From contig JACIYN010000023.1 of assembly GCA_014359885.1 (NCBI GenBank), forward strand, positions 113,733 through 177,732: a stretch of DNA of 64,000 nucleotides, given 5' to 3'. A program made the translations under genes and the position numbers. The stretch's first letter is position 1; the number at the start of each line of letters is the position of its first letter. The notes under the pieces were generated by a model. It saw nothing but the letters and a program-made list of their open reading frames with translations. It was not told where the DNA came from and did not search any database. The stretch is from Desulfacinum sp. Its GTDB lineage: Bacteria; Desulfobacterota; Syntrophobacteria; Syntrophobacterales; DSM-9756. Positions 51,283 to 60,229 of this stretch are shown here, piece by piece.

Positions 51283-52329
51283 TCAGCCGGGTATGCCCGC
51301 CTGCCCAAGGGACCGAAAGCGCGCCATGGATACAGCGGTCCGGACGGCGTGGATGAGGCTGGACGCCCGGGCCTTCCCCTGACCAGCAATGTCGTAGGCC
51401 GTGCCGTGATCCACGGAGGTCCGAACGATGGGAAGGCCCAGCGTCACGTTGACGGCTTCATCGAAGTGGACCAGCTTGACAGGGATGAGCCCCTGGTCGT
51501 GATACATGGCCACCACGGCGTCGAACTCCCCGTGATAGGCCCGGGTGAAGACGGTGTCCGGTGGATAAGGCCCCAGCACGCACCCGGGCCCGCAGACGGC
51601 ATCGAGGGACCGGACCACCGGCTCGATGAGTTCCTTCTCCTCTGTTCCGAACCGGCCGGCCTCACCGGCATGGGGATTGACACCCGCCACGGCCAGCCGG
51701 GGCCGTGGAATGCCGAAATCCCTTCGGAGAGCTTCCAGGGTGATGCGGATCGTCTCTTCGACGGCGGCAGCCGTAAGACGTTCGGGCACCTCGCGCAGGG
51801 CGCAGTGGATGGTCACCAGCGCCACGCGCAGCCGCGGCCCCGCCAGCATCATCACCACCCGGGGCGTGCCGCACAGGTGCTGGAGAAACTCGGTGTGGCC
51901 GGGAAACGAAAAACCGCTTCTGTGCAGGGCTTCCTTGTTGATGGGGCCCGTCACCACGGCGGCCACACGCCCCTCCAGGGCCAGGTGGACGGCCGCCTCG
52001 ATGTAGCCGATGGTGGCTCGGCAGGCCTCGACCGAAGGACGCCCGTAGGGGATCTGGCCTTCTTCGAGCCGGGAGGGTCGAAAGACGGGGATCCCCCCTT
52101 CCCCGGGCCGGATTTCATTCACATCGCCCACCGGCCGGAAGGGAAGGGCGACATCCACCAGGCGGGCCGCACGCTCCAGAGCGGTCAGATCCCCCAGCAC
52201 CAACGGGCGGCAGCACTCGCCGACCATGGGGTCGGAAAGCGCCCGTACGAGCACCTCCGGGCCCACGCCGCTGGGGTCCCCCATGGTCAGGGCCACCAAA
52301 GGACGGGTTGCCGAGCCCCCCTTCGTCAT
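51283..52329 (-). CDS. pdxA: 4-hydroxythreonine-4-phosphate dehydrogenase
   Basis: 348 residues, GGAGG before the ATG. Family motifs: MGDPSGVGPEV at the start, GPINKEALHRSGFSFPGHTEFL, AVAGVNPHAGEAGRFGTEE and the metal-binding AMYHDQGLIPVK. It oxidises 4-phosphohydroxy-threonine in pyridoxal phosphate synthesis. Fifteen bases downstream of nadA, as the last tight member of the plsC-led operon. Confidence 0.95.
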   Translation of the reverse strand: MTKGGSATRPLVALTMGDPSGVGPEVLVRALSDPMVGECCRPLVLGDLTALERAARLVDVALPFRPVGDVNEIRPGEGGIPVFRPSRLEEGQIPYGRPSVEACRATIGYIEAAVHLALEGRVAAVVTGPINKEALHRSGFSFPGHTEFLQHLCGTPRVVMMLAGPRLRVALVTIHCALREVPERLTAAAVEETIRITLEALRRDFGIPRPRLAVAGVNPHAGEAGRFGTEEKELIEPVVRSLDAVCGPGCVLGPYPPDTVFTRAYHGEFDAVVAMYHDQGLIPVKLVHFDEAVNVTLGLPIVRTSVDHGTAYDIAGQGKARASSLIHAVRTAVSMARFRSLGQAGIPG

Positions 52330-52344
52330 GGTTCCTCCGAGGCT

Positions 52345-53256
52345 TCAAATGGCCAGCATGCGTTCCACGGCCTGCAGGGCCCGCACCCGGACCTCCTCCG
52401 GCACCTGGATGCGGGGCGAGAGGGTCTCCAGGCTTCGAAGCACATCCTCCAGGGAGGTCTTCTTCATGTCCGGACACACCATGTCTTCGGAGACGGGCAG
52501 GAAGGTCTTTCCGGGATTGTCCCGTCGCATGGGGTGCAGGATTCCCACTTCGGTCCCGATGATGAAGGTGTCGCGGTCGCTTTCCCGCACATAGCGCAGC
52601 ATGCCCGAGGTGCTGGTGACCACGTCGGCCAGCTCCAGGACTTCCGGCCGGCATTCCGGGTGGGCCAGAAAGACGGCCTTCGGATACTGCTTCTTGCGCG
52701 AGCGGACCGTCTCCGCCGTCAGGTTGTGATGGACCGGGCAGTAGCCCTTCCAGTAGAGGATCTTTTTGGATGTGTGCCGGGCCGCATACAAGGCCAGGTT
52801 CTGATCCGGGATCAGGTAGAGGGTCTGCGCGTCCGTGAAGGAGGCCACCACGCCGTTCACGTTGGCTGACGTGCAGCAGATGGTGCTTTCCGCTTTCACT
52901 TCCGCCGTGGAATTGACGTAGGTGACGATGGGCACGCCCGGATGTTCTTCGGCCACACGCCCCACGTCCCGGGCGTTGATCATGTCGGCCATGGCGCATC
53001 CGGCCTGGATGTTGGGCAGCAGCACGACCTTATCGGGGTTGAGGATGGCCGCCGTCTCCGCCATGAAGTGCACGCCGCAAAAGACGATCACCTGGGCATC
53101 GGTTTCCGCCGCCTGCCGGCTCAATTCCAGCGAATCACCGGTAAGATCGGCAACTTCCTGGATCTCCGCGGGCTGGTAGTTGTGGGCCAGGATGATGGCC
53201 TTGCGGGTCTCCTTGAGCTTCCGGATGGCATCCACAAGATTTCGGGATTCCGTCAT
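52345..53256 (-). CDS. nadA: Quinolinate synthase A
   Basis: 303 residues. The three iron-sulfur cysteines of NadA are visible in NIQAGCAMAD, HPECRPEV and MVCPDMKKTSLE. Starts with AIILAHNYQPAEIQEVADLTGDS, typical of the family. It condenses iminoaspartate with dihydroxyacetone phosphate in NAD synthesis; no nadB or nadC is adjacent. Fifteen bases on each side to its neighbours. Confidence 0.95.
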   Translation of the reverse strand: MTESRNLVDAIRKLKETRKAIILAHNYQPAEIQEVADLTGDSLELSRQAAETDAQVIVFCGVHFMAETAAILNPDKVVLLPNIQAGCAMADMINARDVGRVAEEHPGVPIVTYVNSTAEVKAESTICCTSANVNGVVASFTDAQTLYLIPDQNLALYAARHTSKKILYWKGYCPVHHNLTAETVRSRKKQYPKAVFLAHPECRPEVLELADVVTSTSGMLRYVRESDRDTFIIGTEVGILHPMRRDNPGKTFLPVSEDMVCPDMKKTSLEDVLRSLETLSPRIQVPEEVRVRALQAVERMLAI

Positions 53257-53271
53257 TGTGACTTCCTTTCT

Positions 53272-54015
53272 CTATGGGGATACGGCCCGTTGGAGGGCCG
53301 AAATTTCTTCCGGTTCCAGTTTGCGTCCCGACGGGTCGATCACCAGCGTGTTCGGCCCGACGCTGAATTGAAAGAGCGCGAAAGGCAGGGAAGCCATCTC
53401 CCGGTGATGGGTGAAGCGAAGGCGATTGACGTTCCCCAGGGCGTCCCGAACCTCCATCTGCCAAACCAGGTAATCTTCGGTGCGGATCCACAGGCGCAGG
53501 GACTGGACCTGGGGATCCTCTTCCCGGGGGCGCAGGATCAGGACGGCGTTTTCGTCGGTGGAGGCGTCGGCGTCCATGCTGACCTCGAAGGAATCCTGGA
53601 GATCGAAGGTTCCTTCCAGCAGGGTACGCATGATGGGCGAACGGCGCATCTGGTCGGCGTCGAACAGAGAGATCTGGTCCTCGTCCGGCACGTGGAGCCA
53701 GGCCACGTCCCCGACGGTGACGAACACCTGCCGGTCCGGTTCCGTATATTCCCACCGCATCCGTTGCGGTTTTTGGAAATAGAAGGTGCCGCGGGCTTCC
53801 GTTGTGATGCTGGAAGCCGCCACGGAGGTGGTCCACTGGACGAAGTCCGCCGTGTAGGCCCGGACGTTGCGATAGCGCTCTTCGGTCAGGCGCAGGAGGT
53901 CCTGCGCGGTGGCCTGGGCGGCTGTTTCCGCCGAAATGGGCGCAGGACTTGCGGCAAGGAACGCCCACAGAGCGAGAAAGGCGCAAAGTCCGATTCCGTA
54001 TGTTTTCCGGTTCAT
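53272..54015 (-). CDS. lolA: Outer-membrane lipoprotein carrier protein LolA
   Basis: 247 residues. Signal peptide (TYGIGLCAFLALWAFLAASPAPISA), then the LolA fold: VRAYTADFVQWTTS, GTFYFQKPQRMRWEYTEPDRQVFVT and a C-terminal VIDPSG segment. It ferries lipoproteins across the periplasm, which marks the host as Gram-negative. Placed 19 bases after ftsK, as often seen. Confidence 0.9.
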   Translation of the reverse strand: MNRKTYGIGLCAFLALWAFLAASPAPISAETAAQATAQDLLRLTEERYRNVRAYTADFVQWTTSVAASSITTEARGTFYFQKPQRMRWEYTEPDRQVFVTVGDVAWLHVPDEDQISLFDADQMRRSPIMRTLLEGTFDLQDSFEVSMDADASTDENAVLILRPREEDPQVQSLRLWIRTEDYLVWQMEVRDALGNVNRLRFTHHREMASLPFALFQFSVGPNTLVIDPSGRKLEPEEISALQRAVSP

Positions 54016-54034
54016 GAGACCTTCCGGGTGCTTT

Positions 54035-56245
54035 TTACGATTCGAAGCCGTCCTTGGGGACCAGGACCTCCCGGGGCTTGCTGCCGTCCGAGGGTCCCAC
54101 GATGCCCTGCTGCTCCATGATCTCGATCATGCGGGCCGCCCGGTTGTAGCCGATTCGAAGCCGGCGCTGGATCATGGAAATGGATGCCTGCCGGGTTTCC
54201 ACCACCAGTCGGACGGCTTCCTCGTATTTCTCGTCCAGTTCATCGTCGGGAATGTCCTGGGCCACACCCGCATCCTCGAAATTCACCCGATCCGCCATGG
54301 GATCGTCACCCAGTTGCTGGCCCTTCCAAAAGGACGTGACCCTCTGCACTTCCGCGTCCGAGACGAAGGCGCCCTGGATCCGCTGGAGCTTGGCCGTCCC
54401 CGGCGGCATGAAGAGCATGTCGCCCGCCCCCAGAAGGGTCTCGGCCCCGTTGGTGTCCAGGATCGTCCGGGAATCCACCTTGGAAGACACCTGGAAAGAG
54501 ATGCGGGTCGGGATGTTGGCCTTGATGATCCCAGTGAGTACGTCCACCGACGGGCGCTGGGTCGCCAGGATCAGGTGGATCCCCGCCGCCCGGGCCATCT
54601 GGGCCAGCCGCGTGATGTATTCTTCCACTTCCCGGGAGGCCACCATCATGAGATCCGCCAGCTCGTCGATCACCACCACGATGTAGGGCAGGTGGTGGTG
54701 GTCCAGAACGGTCCCGTTTTCCGTCTCGGCGGGTTCCGGGCTTTCCTTGCGCGGGTCCGCCTTGCTCATCAGCCGGTTGTAGCTTTCGATGTTGCGAACG
54801 TTCTTGTCCGCCAGCAGCTTGTAGCGCAGTTCCATCTCCTGCACCGCCCAGCGGAGGGCGCGGGTGGCCATCTTGGGCTCCGTCACCACGGGATGGAGCA
54901 GATGGGGGATCTTTTCGTAGCTGCTCAGTTCGATCCGCTTGGGATCGATCATGAGCAGCCGAAGCGTCTCGGGGGTATTCCGGTAGAGCAGGCTCAGGAG
55001 CATGGCGTTGATGCACACGGATTTTCCGGTTCCCGTGGCGCCGGCGATGAGCAGGTGCGGCATCCGTGTCAGGTTGGTGACCACCGGTTGGCCGGTGATG
55101 TCTTTTCCCAGAGCCAGGGTGAGTGGGAAGGTGGACGATGCGAAGGGTTTCGATTCGATGATGGAGCGCAAGGAAACGGCTGCCCGCCGTTCGTTGGGGA
55201 TCTCGATCCCGATGGCCGCCTTTCCGGGGATGGGGGCCACCACCCGCACGCTCTCGGCCCGGAGGGCCATGGAGAGATCGTCGGCCAGGCCCACGATGCG
55301 GCTGATCTTGATGCCAGGCGCCGGGGCGTATTCGTACATGGTGATCACGGGGCCCGGGCTGATGCCCACCACCTGTCCCTGCACCCCGAAATCGGCCAGT
55401 TTTTCTTCCAGCACCCGGGCCTTCTCCTCCAACAGGGTGGGATCGGGCTGGGCGTCCTCGGCGTCGTAGAAGTCCAGAAGGTTGATGGCGGGAAGAGCGT
55501 ACCGTCCGGAAACCGCGGCCAGCTGCACCGGCTTGTCGTCCTTGGAGGGCTGGGGACGAACGGCGGCGGGCGGCTCAGGGTTCGGGGACGTCTGCCGCTT
55601 TTTCCCGGTCGCCTGGGATTTCGCCTTCGTAATCCGCACGGCCGATCTTTCTTCCCGGGGATTCCCCGGGGATCTCAGCGGTGGCAACGAAACGATTTTG
55701 GCGCCGATCCAGCGAAAAAGATCGAGAAACTTTCTTCCGGCGGCTTTCAGGGAAAAGGGCGTGGAAAGGATCAGGGAGATGAGAAAGAGGCTTCCCAGGA
55801 GGACATGGGCACCCAGGTCATTGACCCGGTCTCGAAGAAAGGCGGCCATGAGCGCCCCGATCTGGCCGCCGGCCAGCACTTCAGTCCCCAGGAAGGTGAT
55901 TCTGGAGCCGTGGAGGGCGGCCAGGCCGATGAGGCTCAAAAGGAGCAGGGCGAGGCCCAGGACCTGGAGTCGGCCGTAGGGCAAGGGGTCCTGTCCGCGA
56001 AGGAAGGCGTAGCCGAGCCACAGGCCCACGGCCGGCAGCGCATAGGCCCCCACGCCCAAAAGAAAGAAGAGACACCAGGCCAGGTTGGCTCCCAAGGCCC
56101 CCACCCAGTTGCGCGTTGAGCCATGGCCGGCGGACGATCCGAAAAAGGTGGGATCCGCCGGATCGAAGGACACCAGGCTGCACCCCACCAGGACGGTGAC
56201 CGTCAGGATGACCAGGGCCCAAATCTCTCGCTTCTTGTGTTCCAC
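54035..56245 (-). CDS. ftsK: FtsK/SpoIIIE DNA translocase
   Basis: 736 residues. Four to five N-terminal membrane helices (LVILTVTVLVGCSLVSF and onward), a Pro/Ser-rich linker and the RecA-like motor with Walker A LIAGATGTGKSVCINAML and Walker B IVVVIDELADLMM. The C-terminal gamma winged helix (RRLRIGYNRAARMIEIMEQQGIVG) reads KOPS-type sequences. It clears chromosome ends at the division septum. Twelve bases downstream of rnj. Confidence 0.95.
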   Translation of the reverse strand: MEHKKREIWALVILTVTVLVGCSLVSFDPADPTFFGSSAGHGSTRNWVGALGANLAWCLFFLLGVGAYALPAVGLWLGYAFLRGQDPLPYGRLQVLGLALLLLSLIGLAALHGSRITFLGTEVLAGGQIGALMAAFLRDRVNDLGAHVLLGSLFLISLILSTPFSLKAAGRKFLDLFRWIGAKIVSLPPLRSPGNPREERSAVRITKAKSQATGKKRQTSPNPEPPAAVRPQPSKDDKPVQLAAVSGRYALPAINLLDFYDAEDAQPDPTLLEEKARVLEEKLADFGVQGQVVGISPGPVITMYEYAPAPGIKISRIVGLADDLSMALRAESVRVVAPIPGKAAIGIEIPNERRAAVSLRSIIESKPFASSTFPLTLALGKDITGQPVVTNLTRMPHLLIAGATGTGKSVCINAMLLSLLYRNTPETLRLLMIDPKRIELSSYEKIPHLLHPVVTEPKMATRALRWAVQEMELRYKLLADKNVRNIESYNRLMSKADPRKESPEPAETENGTVLDHHHLPYIVVVIDELADLMMVASREVEEYITRLAQMARAAGIHLILATQRPSVDVLTGIIKANIPTRISFQVSSKVDSRTILDTNGAETLLGAGDMLFMPPGTAKLQRIQGAFVSDAEVQRVTSFWKGQQLGDDPMADRVNFEDAGVAQDIPDDELDEKYEEAVRLVVETRQASISMIQRRLRIGYNRAARMIEIMEQQGIVGPSDGSKPREVLVPKDGFES

Positions 56246-56257
56246 GGGGGATCTTTC

Positions 56258-57937
56258 CTAAATTTCCACAACGATGGGATAGATGAAGGGGCGCCGTTCC
56301 AGCACCTTCTGGAAAAAACGCTTCAGTTCGCGGCGGATCTCCAGCTGAAAATCCCCGCAGTCCATCATCTCCCCCTCCGCCTGGTAGCGCTCCAGCAGAT
56401 CGAGGATGAGACATCGGGCCCCTTCCAGGATCTCCGGCTTGGTTTCCTCCAGGATGAAGCCCCGGCTCACCACGTCGGGTCCGTTGAGCACCTCCCGGTG
56501 CTCCTTGTTGATCACCAGCGTAACCAGGACCATCCCGTCCTCGGACAGATGGCGCCGGTCCCGAAGGACCAGGTCGCATACGTCTCCCACGCCCTTGCCG
56601 TCCACGAAGACCCGGCCCGTTTCCGCCTGCTTGTGAACGGCCGCCCGGCCGTCCACGAAGGTGACGGCGTCGCCGTTTTCCACGATGAAGCAGTTTTCCG
56701 GCGGAAGCCCCACCTGCTGAGCCAGCTGCTTGTGCTTCACCAGATGCCGGTATTCCCCGTGGATGGGCACAAAATAGGTGGGGCGCACCAGGTTGAGCAT
56801 CATCTTGAGCTCTTCCCGGTAGGCATGGCCGCTCACGTGAATGTCCTTGACCTGTTCGTGGATGACCTCCGCACCCTGCCGGTACAGGTGGTTGATGATG
56901 TTCTGGATGGCCCGCTCATTGCCGGGTATGAACTTGGAACTCAAAATGATCGTGTCCCCCGGCTTGATGGACAGCTTCCGATGCACGTTGAAGGCCATGC
57001 GGGTGAGCGCGCTCATGGGCTCGCCCTGGCTGCCCGTGGTGAGCATGAGCACACGATGGTCCGGGAGGCGCTGCAGTTCGGCCAAGGTGGCCTCGTTTTC
57101 CGGGTCGAAATCCAGATAGCCCAGCTCCCGGGCGATCCGCACATTGGTCACCATGGACTTGCCGCTGAAAAAGACCTTCCGGTCGAAGTCCCGGGCCAGA
57201 TGGAGCACCTGCTGAATGCGGTGCAGGTTGCTGGCAAAGACGGCCACGATGATCCGCCCCGTACACTCCCGGAAGATCTCCCGAAAGGTGTGCCCGATGT
57301 CCTTTTCCGACAGGGTATAGCCTTCCCTTTCCACGTTGGTGGAGTCGGAAAAGAGGGCCAGGACGCCCTGCTCCCCGTAGTGGCCGAAACGAGCCACATC
57401 CAAGCGTCGCCCGTCGATGGGGGTTTGATCCAGTTTGAAATCCCCCGAATGGATGAGGACTCCCTGGGGCGTTCGGATGGCCAGGCCCACACCGTCCGGG
57501 ATGCTGTGGCAGACCTGAATGCACTCGATGTCGAAGGGACCGATGGAGAAGACGTCGCGGGGACGCACCGTGTGCAGGACGGTTCTTTCCAGCAGTTTGT
57601 GCTCCCTCAGCTTTTCCTCCACGAGGGCCAGCGTGAGGCGGGTGGCGTAGATGGGGATGGGAAACTCCCGGATGAGAAAGGGAATGGCCCCGATGTGATC
57701 CTCATGGCCGTGGGTGACCACCAGGGCCCGCACCTTGTTGCGGTTCTCCCGAAGATAAGTGAAGTCTGGGATGACGATGTCGATGCCCAGCATGTCCTCT
57801 TCGGGAAACATGAGGCCCGCATCCACCACCACGATGGTGTCGCCGTATTCCACGACCATCATGTTGAGGCCGATCTCACCCAAGCCGCCCAGCGGAACGA
57901 CCTTGAGGGGCAAACGGGAGGGTTCCATGGGATTCAT
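56258..57937 (-). CDS. rnj: Ribonuclease J
   Basis: 559 residues. Metallo-beta-lactamase motif VTHGHEDHIGAIPFL near residue 75, with later metal ligands in LIHSGDFKLD and the beta-CASP domain (HVSGHAYREELKMML). RNase J is a 5'-3' exonuclease and endonuclease for mRNA decay and rRNA maturation. The genome therefore carries both an RNase G and an RNase J. The start overlaps the plsC stop by four bases. Confidence 0.95.
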   Translation of the reverse strand: MNPMEPSRLPLKVVPLGGLGEIGLNMMVVEYGDTIVVVDAGLMFPEEDMLGIDIVIPDFTYLRENRNKVRALVVTHGHEDHIGAIPFLIREFPIPIYATRLTLALVEEKLREHKLLERTVLHTVRPRDVFSIGPFDIECIQVCHSIPDGVGLAIRTPQGVLIHSGDFKLDQTPIDGRRLDVARFGHYGEQGVLALFSDSTNVEREGYTLSEKDIGHTFREIFRECTGRIIVAVFASNLHRIQQVLHLARDFDRKVFFSGKSMVTNVRIARELGYLDFDPENEATLAELQRLPDHRVLMLTTGSQGEPMSALTRMAFNVHRKLSIKPGDTIILSSKFIPGNERAIQNIINHLYRQGAEVIHEQVKDIHVSGHAYREELKMMLNLVRPTYFVPIHGEYRHLVKHKQLAQQVGLPPENCFIVENGDAVTFVDGRAAVHKQAETGRVFVDGKGVGDVCDLVLRDRRHLSEDGMVLVTLVINKEHREVLNGPDVVSRGFILEETKPEILEGARCLILDLLERYQAEGEMMDCGDFQLEIRRELKRFFQKVLERRPFIYPIVVEI

Positions 57938-58701
57938 GATGCCGCCGAGCGAACCTCCGTATCCGTGGATTCCGCCTCCAGGACGCCGCCTTCCTGAACC
58001 GTCAGATACTTGCGGATGGCTTCGCGCACCAGAAAGATCACCTCATCCCGGTCCTCCATGGTGAATCCCGCCGTTTCGATGGGATCCCCGATGGTCATGC
58101 GGATACGCCCCGGCCGAACCAGCCACCCGCCCTTGGGCAGGATCGCGTGGGAGCCGCTCAAGCTGACGGGAACAATGGGCTGGCCCGATTTGATGGCCAG
58201 GATGATGCCCCCCTTCTTGAAGGGCTGGATCACGCCGTCCCTGCTGCGGGTGCCTTCCGGAAAGATGACGATGGACGTTCCTTCCCGCACCCGCCGGGAT
58301 GCTTCTTCCAGGCTCTCGAAGGCCTTTTTCCGGTCCGCCCGATCGATGGGAATATAGCCGATCATCCGCATGGCATGACCAAACAGCGGGATCCTGAAGA
58401 GCTCTTCCTTGGCCAACCACCGGAACTGGACGGGGAGTTTGCCGAGAATGGCGAAGATATCGAACCAGCTCTGATGGTTGGCGGCATAGACCGCCGGCCG
58501 GTAGGGCTTGAGCCGCTCCAAGCCCATCACCTCCACCCGGACCCCGGCGGCCCAAAGGTTGATGTTTCCCCAGATCCGGCCGCACAAATGGGCCCAGTCG
58601 CTCCGGCGGGTGGCGAGCACGATGCCGATGGCGGACAAGCCCAGGACGATCGTGGAAATCACCAGCGTGAGGTAGAAGAGAACGGTTCGCACATGGCGCA
58701 T
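57934..58701 (-). CDS. plsC: 1-acyl-sn-glycerol-3-phosphate acyltransferase
   Basis: 255 residues from the ATG at 58701, five bases after GGGAG; an ATG at 58713 is also in frame. An N-terminal membrane helix (TVLFYLTLVISTIVLGLSAIG) precedes the acyltransferase motifs NHQSWFD (HX4D) and FPEGTRS. It adds the second acyl chain to make phosphatidic acid. First gene of a six-gene operon (plsC-rnj-ftsK-lolA-nadA-pdxA). Confidence 0.92.
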   Translation of the reverse strand: MRHVRTVLFYLTLVISTIVLGLSAIGIVLATRRSDWAHLCGRIWGNINLWAAGVRVEVMGLERLKPYRPAVYAANHQSWFDIFAILGKLPVQFRWLAKEELFRIPLFGHAMRMIGYIPIDRADRKKAFESLEEASRRVREGTSIVIFPEGTRSRDGVIQPFKKGGIILAIKSGQPIVPVSLSGSHAILPKGGWLVRPGRIRMTIGDPIETAGFTMEDRDEVIFLVREAIRKYLTVQEGGVLEAESTDTEVRSAAS

Positions 58702-58711
58702 GGGCGCTCCC

Positions 58712-58739
58712 ATCTTTTTTATAAGTGCCTAAAAAAGAT
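58712..58739. promoter_or_regulatory. AT-rich inverted repeat in the plsC leader
   Basis: Perfect ten-base arms ATCTTTTTTA and TAAAAAAGAT separated by eight bases, just upstream of the plsC start and downstream of its promoter. It could fold as an RNA hairpin near the ribosome site or serve as an operator. It stands out against the GC-rich surroundings. Confidence 0.6.
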
Positions 58740-58761
58740 TGCAAATTTTGTCCAGAGCGAG

Positions 58762-58790
58762 AGTGTAGCCACTTTCACCCCCCGAGTCAA
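58762..58790 (-). promoter_or_regulatory. Sigma-70 promoter of the plsC operon
   Basis: On the minus strand TTGACT (58785-58790), a 17-base spacer and TACACT (58762-58767), both close to consensus, about 60 bases before plsC. Confidence 0.7.
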
Positions 58791-58862
58791 CGCTGTCTTG
58801 TTGGCCATCGGCGTCCTATGATATAGAGAACCAGTTCCAATGAGGACCACGAATGGACGCAA

Positions 58863-58874
58863 ATTGGCGCCAAT
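58863..58874. promoter_or_regulatory. Perfect palindrome upstream of ssb
   Basis: ATTGGCGCCAAT, a perfect 12-base dyad 30 bases before the ssb start codon. Possible operator; the binding factor is unknown. Confidence 0.35.
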
Positions 58875-58903
58875 GTTTTCACATACCTTACACGAGGGAC
58901 ATC

Positions 58904-59377
58904 ATGGCCAAAACAATGAATAAAGTCATTCTCATCGGCCGTCTGGGAGCCGATCCCGACATCCGCTACACCCAAAGCGGCACTCCCGTGGTCCGCTTCA
59001 ACCTGGCGACCAACGAACGAGTACCCGTGGGTGAAGGCAACTGGGAGGACCGGACGGAATGGCACCGCATCGTGGTCTTCGGCAAGCAGGCGGAAGCCTG
59101 CGGCAATTACCTGGCCAAAGGCCGGCTGGTGTACGTGGAGGGCCGGCTCCGCACCAACCAGTGGGAGGACGCCCAGGGGGTACGCCGCTACACCACCGAG
59201 ATCGTGGCATCCGACGTGGGCTTTCTGGACAGCGGGCGGGACGCCTCCGAGGGAACCCAGGCGCCCCAGGGCTCCTACCAAAGGACCCAGGGACGCCCCA
59301 AGACGAACAGCGACGCTCCGTTTCCCGACGCGCTCCCCGAGATGTCCACTCCGCCGGACGACGACATTCCCTTCTAA
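58904..59377 (+). CDS. ssb: Single-stranded DNA-binding protein
   Basis: 157 residues from the ATG at 58904, with GAGGG upstream; the frame from 58853 is rejected. OB-fold motifs [36 protein letters not shown] and [13 protein letters not shown], then a Gly/Gln/Ser/Pro-rich linker and the acidic tip DDDIPF that recruits repair partners. Divergent from plsC. Confidence 0.95.
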   Translation: MAKTMNKVILIGRLGADPDIRYTQSGTPVVRFNLATNERVPVGEGNWEDRTEWHRIVVFGKQAEACGNYLAKGRLVYVEGRLRTNQWEDAQGVRRYTTEIVASDVGFLDSGRDASEGTQAPQGSYQRTQGRPKTNSDAPFPDALPEMSTPPDDDIPF

Positions 59378-59383
59378 ACAAAA

Positions 59384-59408
59384 ACGGGGCGATTTTCCGT
59401 CGCCCCGT
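59384..59408. terminator. Hairpin terminator between converging ssb and tatA
   Basis: Nine-base stem ACGGGGCGA/TCGCCCCGT with a TTTTCCG loop. On the minus strand it is followed by TTTTTG, giving a good terminator for the tatA side; the T-run for ssb is poor. Confidence 0.7.
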
Positions 59409-59534
59409 CCTTCCACTGAACGATCGAGGAAAAGACTCCTTTGCGTCTATTCGCGTTCATTCGCGGTTCTCTTGCACGTCAAGAACTGTGCCGGGTCGGT
59501 CCGAACACCCAATCCGCCGTCCGGTTTCGGGCTT

Positions 59535-59759
59535 TCAGCTCGCTTTCTTCTCCGATTCCGCCGAGGCCTGGGCGGATTCGATCTTTTCCACCGGTTCCGC
59601 CTTCTGCTCAGGCAGTTCGGCCTCTTGCGTCGCCTTCTTGAAATTTCGAATGCCCTTGCCGAGACCGGCGCCGATCTCGGGCAGCTTTCCCGCCCCGAAG
59701 ATAATCAGCACGATCACCAGGATCACGAGCAGTTCAGGCATTCCGATTCCACCAATCAT
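59535..59759 (-). CDS. tatA: Twin-arginine translocation protein TatA
   Basis: 74 residues from the ATG at 59759, seven bases after AAGGAG. One membrane helix ([20 protein letters not shown]), the FGxxKLPE hinge and an amphipathic helix ([18 protein letters not shown]), then an acidic tail. TatA forms the protein-conducting pore for folded proteins. No tatB or tatC lies nearby, so the Tat genes are scattered. Confidence 0.93.
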   Translation of the reverse strand: MIGGIGMPELLVILVIVLIIFGAGKLPEIGAGLGKGIRNFKKATQEAELPEQKAEPVEKIESAQASAESEKKAS

Positions 59760-59780
59760 GGGAGGGCTCCTTCTTCTCAA

Positions 59781-60182
59781 TTATTTTCCCAGAAGATCTT
59801 CCACTTCCTGCACTAACTGCAGGAACTCCTTGCTCCGTCGGTATTGGTCCAGCACCCGCTGGTGCTCCAGCCAGCTGTCCCACACCTGCATCCACAGGCT
59901 GTTGTGCCAGTAATACCTGGGGCGGTCCTGGACACCGTCCCGCCTGGCCCGATACTCCATGTATTCCTCTTGGCAGGTGCGGCAGAAGGGATACGGACCG
60001 GCATACTTTCCGTCCATTCGATCGCCTTCGTCCAGCTGAGTTCCGCATTTGGCGCACTTGAAGGCACACCGGGTGCACTGAAAGATCTTGCGCAGGGCCT
60101 CCACCTTGCGCCGGCGGACCTCCGCGTCCTTCTCGGATTTGAGGCTTTCGCACCGCCTGCCGAATTCAATGATGTCTGCCAT
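59781..60182 (-). CDS. Cysteine-rich putative zinc-binding protein
   Basis: 133 residues. Cysteines fall in CTRCAFKCAKCG (residues about 36-47) and FCRTC (about 67-71), suggesting one or two zinc sites. The C-terminal half is rich in Trp, Tyr and charged residues and appears helical (YWHNSLWMQVWDSWLEHQRVL). No signal or membrane segment. Lies 21 bases upstream of tatA and 47 after hemA. Family not recognised. Confidence 0.75.
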   Translation of the reverse strand: MADIIEFGRRCESLKSEKDAEVRRRKVEALRKIFQCTRCAFKCAKCGTQLDEGDRMDGKYAGPYPFCRTCQEEYMEYRARRDGVQDRPRYYWHNSLWMQVWDSWLEHQRVLDQYRRSKEFLQLVQEVEDLLGK

Positions 60183-60229
60183 GGAAACGACTTTCCCTTA
60201 TGTTTCAAGCAGTTAATTTGCTCATATCA

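Noticed and set aside
53909..56119. Plus-strand open frame of about 736 codons opposite ftsK and lolA
   Set aside because: FtsK motifs on the minus strand are unmistakable; the plus frame shows only low-complexity composition.
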